From: Calycina herbarum
Taxonomy: Eukaryota > Ascomycota > Leotiomycetes > Helotiales > Pezizellaceae
DNA length: 64,000 nt
Assembly: GCA_001414485.1 (NCBI GenBank)
Contig: LLEY01000056.1
Coordinates: 308,738 to 372,737, forward strand
Direction: 5' to 3'
A program made the position numbers and the translations under genes. Under the pieces are notes generated by a model. That model had not been told where the DNA came from. It ran no database searches and saw only the letters and a program-made list of their open reading frames with translations. Positions 56,527-64,000 of this stretch are shown piece by piece. Position 1 is the first letter of the stretch. Each line of letters begins with the position of its first letter.

Positions 56527-58572
56527 ACGTAGTTTATTAGTACTCTACGTATATTAGTACTCTACGTACTTTTCCTCTACTAACTATACTCTAACTTTAA
56601 CACGTGTTTTCTTAACCGCTTTAAATAGAAATTCAAATATAAGAAGTATAAATCATCTTAGCTATCGAGGCTATCTATATAGCTAAAAAGCTAAGTCGTT
56701 AGTCTACTATAAAAATCTATAATATTCTCGAATCTACGCTTCGACTTCGAATAAACAGTTATACTACTCTTTATAAACGTCTACTACTAAACCTTAAATT
56801 AAATAATCTAGAGAAGAAGGTAATTATTTAATATATACTTAATCTAGATATAAGAGGATTTACGCCCTAGCTAGCTAGTATAGAAGATATAACGAATTAT
56901 ATTCTTAAATTATAAAGAAGAAGACGTATTAATAAGCTCTAGATATCTCGATTTATATAACGTTAACTAGAATTAAAGACGTGTTTTAATTATATTTACG
57001 ACTTTTAAAGAGTCTTATACGAAGATCTAGAGCTTATTAGTACGTGGTTTTAACTTATAGAGAATATAAGAGTAAAATATAGTGTTTTAGATTATAACTT
57101 CTATAACTTCGATAAAATAGACTTTATAATAGATATTATAAGCCTAGCTATAGTTATACGCGCTAATTAACGTAATAGAGATAAGACAGTTTAGCTTAGT
57201 AATCGAGAATAGGCTATAGTAATTACTTATATAAATAATAGAGGTTAGAATATATCTCTATTTTTAGTAGTTTAAGAGAAGAATTATCTTACGAATTAGT
57301 ATACTAAGAGCAGTCTTCTATATAACTAGGTTATTAAACTTATAAATAATAGATAAATAAATAATAAGACAGGTCTAGAATAGCTTTAGTACTTCGATTA
57401 GTATACTACTACTCGTATAAGAGGTCTATATCAAATACTAGTATTAGATAGATATAAGAGTTACGAATCAGCTGAATTCTAAGAGTATTATAAGACTTAT
57501 AATATTATAACTCTTTATCTACCTTCTTACTCTTCTTATCTTACCTAGCTACTCGACGTTAGATGTTTTAGTATATTAAAACAGGTATATAGTCGCTAAA
57601 TTAAGACTTTTATTAAAGCTTATATTAACTATATTACTAAGGTTAAGTTCTTTCTCGCTTTTAAAGTAGTATATTTAGAATTAATAATAGTCTAAAACGT
57701 CTAAGCTAGATTCCGCGGGGCTAGCTTAGTACCTTTTAATCCCTAAGTTATAATATCAAAGCTATAATAGTCCTAGTTATATACGACTGGATCACGTGCC
57801 GAGGTTCTACCGAAGTCTCGCTTAGTATATATAAATAGAGACAGAGTATACTAACTCTTCTCTTCTCTCTTTAGTTTAGTTTTCTTCGAATATAGGTACT
57901 ATTCTATAAGTATCTCTTTTAGTATATTTATAAAAGACTATTATAAAAGCTTAATATCTAATTACGAACTTCTATACTTACTAGCCTCTCTTCTATAGAC
58001 GTCGACTCTTAGGTCTTATAGACTCTTTATAATCTAACTAATACTCTTTTATAAACAACTTTAGTTAAGAATTATATTATATATTATTAAGAAAGCTCGC
58101 TAATATCTATTTTTCAAATAGTTACTACGTTAGTAAAGAGTATAGAATAGTTAGTATATAAAGTAACTCTTTTATTAGCAGAGGTCTATACTCTTTAAGT
58201 AGTAAATAAAGCTCTTAGTAAGCGTCGCAGAGCTAAAAAGACTCGGGTCTATTAAGAAGATATACTTACTATAGAGGATATATAAGACGTATTAGCTTAA
58301 AGAGAGATAGAGAAACAGGTTTAACGCGATAGACGTTCTAAGAGAGAGAGGTAAAATAAGAGACAACTCTCTAGATAATAGTATAGTACTTATAGAAAAA
58401 CTAGTTATAATATACGAACTTGTTAAAAGGCTATAGATATATCTAGTTTATTAGATTCTAAGTAGTTTTAGTTAATTTAATATATTATAGTTATTTAATT
58501 ATATTCTAAAGTAATAAAGTAGAGGAAAAGTACGTAGAGTACTAATATACGTAGAGTACTAATAAACCACGT
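56527..58572 (+). mobile_element. pogo/Fot1-like DNA transposon E8 (1858 bp net), interrupted by a solo LTR
   Basis: TA flanks at 56525-56526 and 58573-58574. Two direct TACTCTACGTA-type boxes 17 bp apart, matching E3 and M3. The + strand transposase remnant shows the helix-turn-helix (56640-57000), NFDKIDF near 57105-57125 and a third catalytic Asp kept (LLDVRCF near 57555-57575), with stops at Trp and Gln. It is cut at 57758-57950 by a 183-bp LTR. Confidence 0.87.
57763..57945 (+). repeat. Solo 183-bp LTR (family 2) with perfect target duplication
   Basis: Bordered by AAAGC at 57758-57762 and 57946-57950; removing it restores the E8 sequence ATCAAAGCTTAATAT. It has the same ends and promoter-like box as 55785-55967. 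The element proper is not present complete in this window. Confidence 0.9.
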
Positions 58573-58574
58573 TA

Positions 58575-59368
58575 GCTTAGTACGTATATATATAGCTAGA
58601 ATTATATATATAAGCTTTTATTTCTCTAGAACTCTTTTCTCTTCTTACTTTATTATTCGCTTAATATAGTAGTTTCTAGTTTAACTCTATATTTATTATA
58701 GTAGATAAGTAGTTAACTCTACGTTAGTTATATTATAATAAAGTTATCTCTTTATTTAGAAAAACTTATTATAATATCTTACTTTATTATTTATTTTATA
58801 CTTCTTTACTTTTATTTTATAATCTAACTAAATTATTATATAATTACTACTTTTAATTTAACTATCTCGCTTAACTACTCTATTTAAGTTAATTACTATA
58901 AGTTATACTATCTCTCTCTCTACTTCTAGTAGAGAGTAGAATAGCTAATTATATTCTACTAAACCTTCTAGAATTAAACCTCTATTTAATATACTAGAAG
59001 TAGAGAAACTATCTCTACTAATATATAAGTAGAGAGAAAGATAATAGATACTAACTAGAGAATATCTCTACGTATACTACTATACTACTAGGCTTTAGCT
59101 AGTACTTAGTAAGAGTATAGCCTAAGTATCTCTTATATTAATTATTAATAGTTATAATAGATAATAGTAGTAACTAGTATAAGAGTTAAACTTAGTAGTA
59201 GAAAAAAATAGAAACCTACTATTCTCTCTAATTTTAATTACTAGGCTTTAGATAAAGCAGCTTTCTTAATTTCTCGCTTCTCTCTCTATAAAGGTTAACT
59301 AATATATACGCTAAGACTTACTTATATATATATATCTAAGAGTAATATACGTAACTAATAAGAGGCTA
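58575..59368. other. AT-rich RIP sequence without recognised element
   Basis: No gene or transposon identified. 58905-59060 contains several inverted TCTCTACTTCTAGTA-type segments that could fold back, but no target duplication was found. Confidence 0.35.
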
Positions 59369-59715
59369 TATAGCTTTAGAGACTTTTAGACTTCTATTAC
59401 ACAGCTCTAGTACTCCGAGCACTAAAAGATACTCTTAGCTGCTTTTACTTTAGAGAGTAATACGCTATAAATCTAAAAACCCGAAAACAAATAAGAGGCA
59501 CTATAGCTTCAGAGGCCTTTAGGCTTCTACTACACAGCTCTAGCGCTCTAAGCGCTGAAGGATACCTCTACTTGCTTTTCCTTTAGAGAGTAGTCCTCGA
59601 AGCTGTAGCGCCTCCTGTGTATTTTCAGGTTTTCGGATTTTCGGGTTTGTAGCGTACTTTAGGCCTCTCACCACACTTCTCTGGCGCTCTAACCGACGAA
59701 GCTGCCTTTCCAGGG
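59369..59715. repeat. Decayed tandem repeat, about three units of roughly 120 bp, at the RIP border
   Basis: Units start near 59369, 59490 and 59640. The first two share AAGAGGC--TATAGCTT-AGA, CTTCTA-TACACAGCTCTAG, a CACTAAAAGATAC/GCTGAAGGATAC segment and CTTTAGAGAGTA; the third is shorter, with TTTAGGCCTCTCACCACAC. The left unit is RIP-altered, the middle less so, the right hardly at all. Confidence 0.65.
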
Positions 59716-60455
59716 CCTAGCCTGAAAACTAGAAACCAGAAAACCGTTCTCCCTTTCTACAAAAACTGAAGTTATCTAAGGCTTGTGTACACGTAGAGCG
59801 AGGACTTAGCCCAATTCTCCTCAGTCTATGGTCGTATGTGGCAGTTTTGGTAGTATTTGTGTATAGAAAGTTCGAAACAAATAGGGGAAGGGACCCAAAT
59901 TCCTGGAAAGCTTCCATACATGAATATAAAATGCTTTGTTCACTTCTGTAAACACTCCTAGATTTTACAACCTGTTTTTGGGTGTTCGCAGATTGAGTAA
60001 AATCAATATTTATGAAATGAGAGATATACTGAGCTAAAGAAAGTCCCCAAGTGTAAACGAAAAGCATGCGTCAATCAAATGGATTCGTGAGTTGGTATGC
60101 ATAGATGACTGAATTGAAAAGGAACAGAAAACATAGCAAAAAATTTGGAAGGCTTCAATTTCATTGCACAGGTTCCTGGAATTGGACATGATTTGGTGCT
60201 TTTTCGCAAATATTTGCCTTCGTAGACACGGCTTTCAACAGAAGTCCTGGATTCATTCGCTAAGAATCTTGCACCTGTGCTTCGCCATGTCCTCGCTGGA
60301 GGGACTGCTGAGAATAATACTTGGCATATGTGAGTGACTTGGACTCAAGTGAGCTGGAAATGAGTTCCCTCGATATCGAACTACGATAATTGTGGCTTTC
60401 CTATTCGAGCGAATGGGTATCTCCCTTGAAAGTTGAAAGGCTTCTACCGTTTCCT
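59716..60455. other. Normal-composition spacer, no gene recognised
   Basis: A 112-codon - frame (59729-60067) is present but has no recognisable content. Confidence 0.35.
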
Positions 60456-61173
60456 CTATGTGCTCATGAGCTTAGGCTCCCGTATTAGTGAATTCCGTAC
60501 TACGGAAACCTGGAGATAAAAAAAGACCACTCCAGCTACACAACTTTTGTCCCCATCACAACGGCCAACAAATGTAACAACCACCTTCCTTCTTCCCTCG
60601 TCGTCGATCCATGTATATGCGGGGTTAACATGGCAGGTCAGCCCTGATTGCAGTCCGATCAGCGGCTTTGATAGATATCTCGTTGCGACGATCGGTACTT
60701 GCAGCATGGAGGGATCAGAGTTGCAGCTACCCAGGTCATCCATGCCATACCATTCCAGGGAGATAGAGGGGGTGGATTTGTGCTTTGCAGATAGCCAGTG
60801 CGACTGCAACCAGGGTCCCACTTGCAGAGGTCCAGCTTCTTTGCAGATTCCAAATCGGGCCATGTCAAATTCGGAGCTCAACATCTTGACCATTTCGTGT
60901 TTCATCCTGGTCGCTCCCCAGCTTCCATATCCAGCATGCGGAGGCACATTGGTATCTGATATTGCCGTTGCTCGAGGGATCGCTGGATATTGGTATCATA
61001 GCTGTCCAACCTCGATTACTCAGGCTGTAGGTCCAGACTGGACTCGTCTCTCTCAGCCGGCAGAAGTTGGTAACGCTTCCTTCGATATTGTGGGCGGCAG
61101 GCTGGACAGGCTGGAGAGTCGGACAAGAGGACCTTCCATGTTGTGCGATGGAGTGCGAGATTGCCTCAATTAG
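60456..61173. other. Two overlapping open frames, neither supported
   Basis: The + frame 60547-61173 (208 codons) and the - frame 60456-60947 (163 codons) overlap. Neither has a domain, signal peptide or repeat that I recognise. The - strand version (with TWIDDEGRRKVVVTFVGRCD) looks slightly more protein-like, and a pair of divergent genes with ATP sulfurylase would be ordinary. I make no functional call. Confidence 0.2.
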
Positions 61174-61235
61174 GTCGTTGTCAGTGTTTGCATCTTGCAG
61201 TTGCTGGTCATGGCAAGGCGATCCAATGTCACCGC

Positions 61236-61546
61236 AATAAGTCAGCCAGAGAGCCAGCCAGAGAGCCAGCCAATCGGGAGTTGGACAAGGATGGTGCGTG
61301 GTCGGTCATCACAAGTGCGATTGCGTGCTTGACAAGGCTGCGTAGCCGTGGCTCCCAGAAAAACAATTTCTGGCCCGCGACCAACTTTTTAATACAAGAG
61401 TTGGACCGGTTTCCCTTCTTTGTTTTCAAGTCAACTTGCTCTCTCTCCTCTCTCCCATACATACATCCTTCCACTTCCATTTCCACTTCCACTTCCACTT
61501 CCACTTCCAATTCCAATCTAAATAGCCACCCTCATATCAATTCATC
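61236..61546 (+). promoter_or_regulatory. Promoter and leader of the ATP sulfurylase gene
   Basis: Contains tandem CCAGAGAGCCAG units (about 61246-61268) ending in a CCAAT box (about 61267-61271), an inverted CCAACT...AGTTGG pair (61381-61404), a CT-rich initiator stretch (about 61435-61460), and a leader with repeated CCACTT hexamers (about 61470-61510). The ATG context TCATCATGGCC is favourable. I did not find a clear sulfur-regulator (CYS3/MetR) palindrome by eye. Confidence 0.45.
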
Positions 61547-63526
<1,980 letters not shown>

Positions 63527-64000
63527 GAGAGTCGTCTTAAGGGGGGCGCAGGTTATGACAAGGGGCGTTTACATTTTCGGAACCATTTCACGACTAAAAA
63601 TGCCTACATAGACGAAGACGGTCGCTTTCTGGATCGGTGTCTGCTTGTATATGAAGCATCGCTCGTACCTTGGGCAATATCTAGGGACTTTTTGCCTTCC
63701 TTTTCTTGTTTCTTATGAGCGACGACAGACGATACATACGCAGAAAATAGACTATTACTAAATGTTTTGGTTTTCTCCTCGGTGACCATTTCTTGGTGAT
63801 TTGAAATTCATCACGTGTTGACTTCTTCGTTGCTTCGTTCCGGTTGAGGAGAGCCATTTCAGCCTCCACTTTAGCCAGATTGAGCTCTCAGAATTACAAA
63901 TACTTTGTTAATCTAAGCCTTGAACCTTCGACCAGGCTTGCTCCTCTTTCATCTTTGGTTACTTTACCGGTGAGGGGTGGTCCCCCCCCCCCCCCCCCCC
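63527..64000. other. 3' region of the ATP sulfurylase gene and window end
   Basis: Presumed 3' untranslated and intergenic sequence. Small - strand frames (63604-63869) have no recognisable content. The last 20 bases are all C, which looks like a sequencing or assembly edge rather than biology. Confidence 0.4.

Noticed and set aside
59729..60067. 112-codon - frame
   Set aside because: No recognisable content and no gene-structure support.
63981..64000. 20-base C run as a biological motif
   Set aside because: Coincides exactly with the end of the window and follows no structure; most likely an assembly or read edge.

Overview
The window is nuclear DNA of a filamentous ascomycete (Pezizomycotina; probably a leotiomycete, which is inference). 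The clues are several short GT-AG introns with CTAAC/CTAAT-type branch sites, a 573-residue fungal ATP sulfurylase, NACHT (STAND) and HET incompatibility-type genes, and large islands of transposons destroyed by repeat-induced point mutation (RIP). In the islands the dinucleotides CA and TG have almost vanished in favour of TA, and nearly every codon change seen is what C-to-T (or G-to-A) mutation would give (CAG or TGG to stop, Cys to Tyr, Asp to Asn). Nothing bacterial, no CRISPR array and no tRNA or rRNA was seen.

Layout. Bases 1-26.8 kb are an AT-rich island: the 3' end of a Ty3/gypsy chromovirus (1-2418), reverse-strand gag/protease and Ty1/copia relics (2.4-8.3 kb), a second chromovirus with both LTRs (8.3-16.8 kb) carrying two pogo/Fot1-like DNA transposons, and a nest of DNA transposons (17.05-26.78 kb). 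Bases 27-33.5 kb are a gene island with normal composition: a 1070-residue NACHT protein, a small broken gene overlapping its 3' end, and fragments. Bases 33.7-59.6 kb are a second island. It holds more pogo-like elements, solo LTRs, a RIP-killed HET-TPR gene (37.3-39.1 kb), a complete 593-bp miniature LTR retrotransposon, a full-length Tad-like LINE with a 14-bp target duplication (46.7-51.9 kb) and nested foldback MITEs. Bases 59.7-64 kb are a second gene island, containing the five-exon sulfate adenylyltransferase gene.

The organising feature is a family of pogo/Fot1-like transposons of about 1.86 kb with ends beginning ACGTRG, each inserted at TA. I name twelve copies A, B and E1-E10, a fragment E11, and MITEs M1-M3. 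Subtracting insertions level by level restores lengths of 1858-1862 bp for nearly all full copies, so the nesting can be read as an insertion history. Each subfamily's terminal repeat carries two short direct boxes 17 bp apart; the boxes differ between subfamilies, while spacing and outer end are constant, and the MITEs carry the boxes of particular subfamilies. All transposase copies have lost catalytic residues or acquired stops.

Only two genes look intact: the NACHT gene and ATP sulfurylase. The HET-TPR gene and the small gene after the NACHT gene are broken. Boundaries given as approximate were judged by eye.
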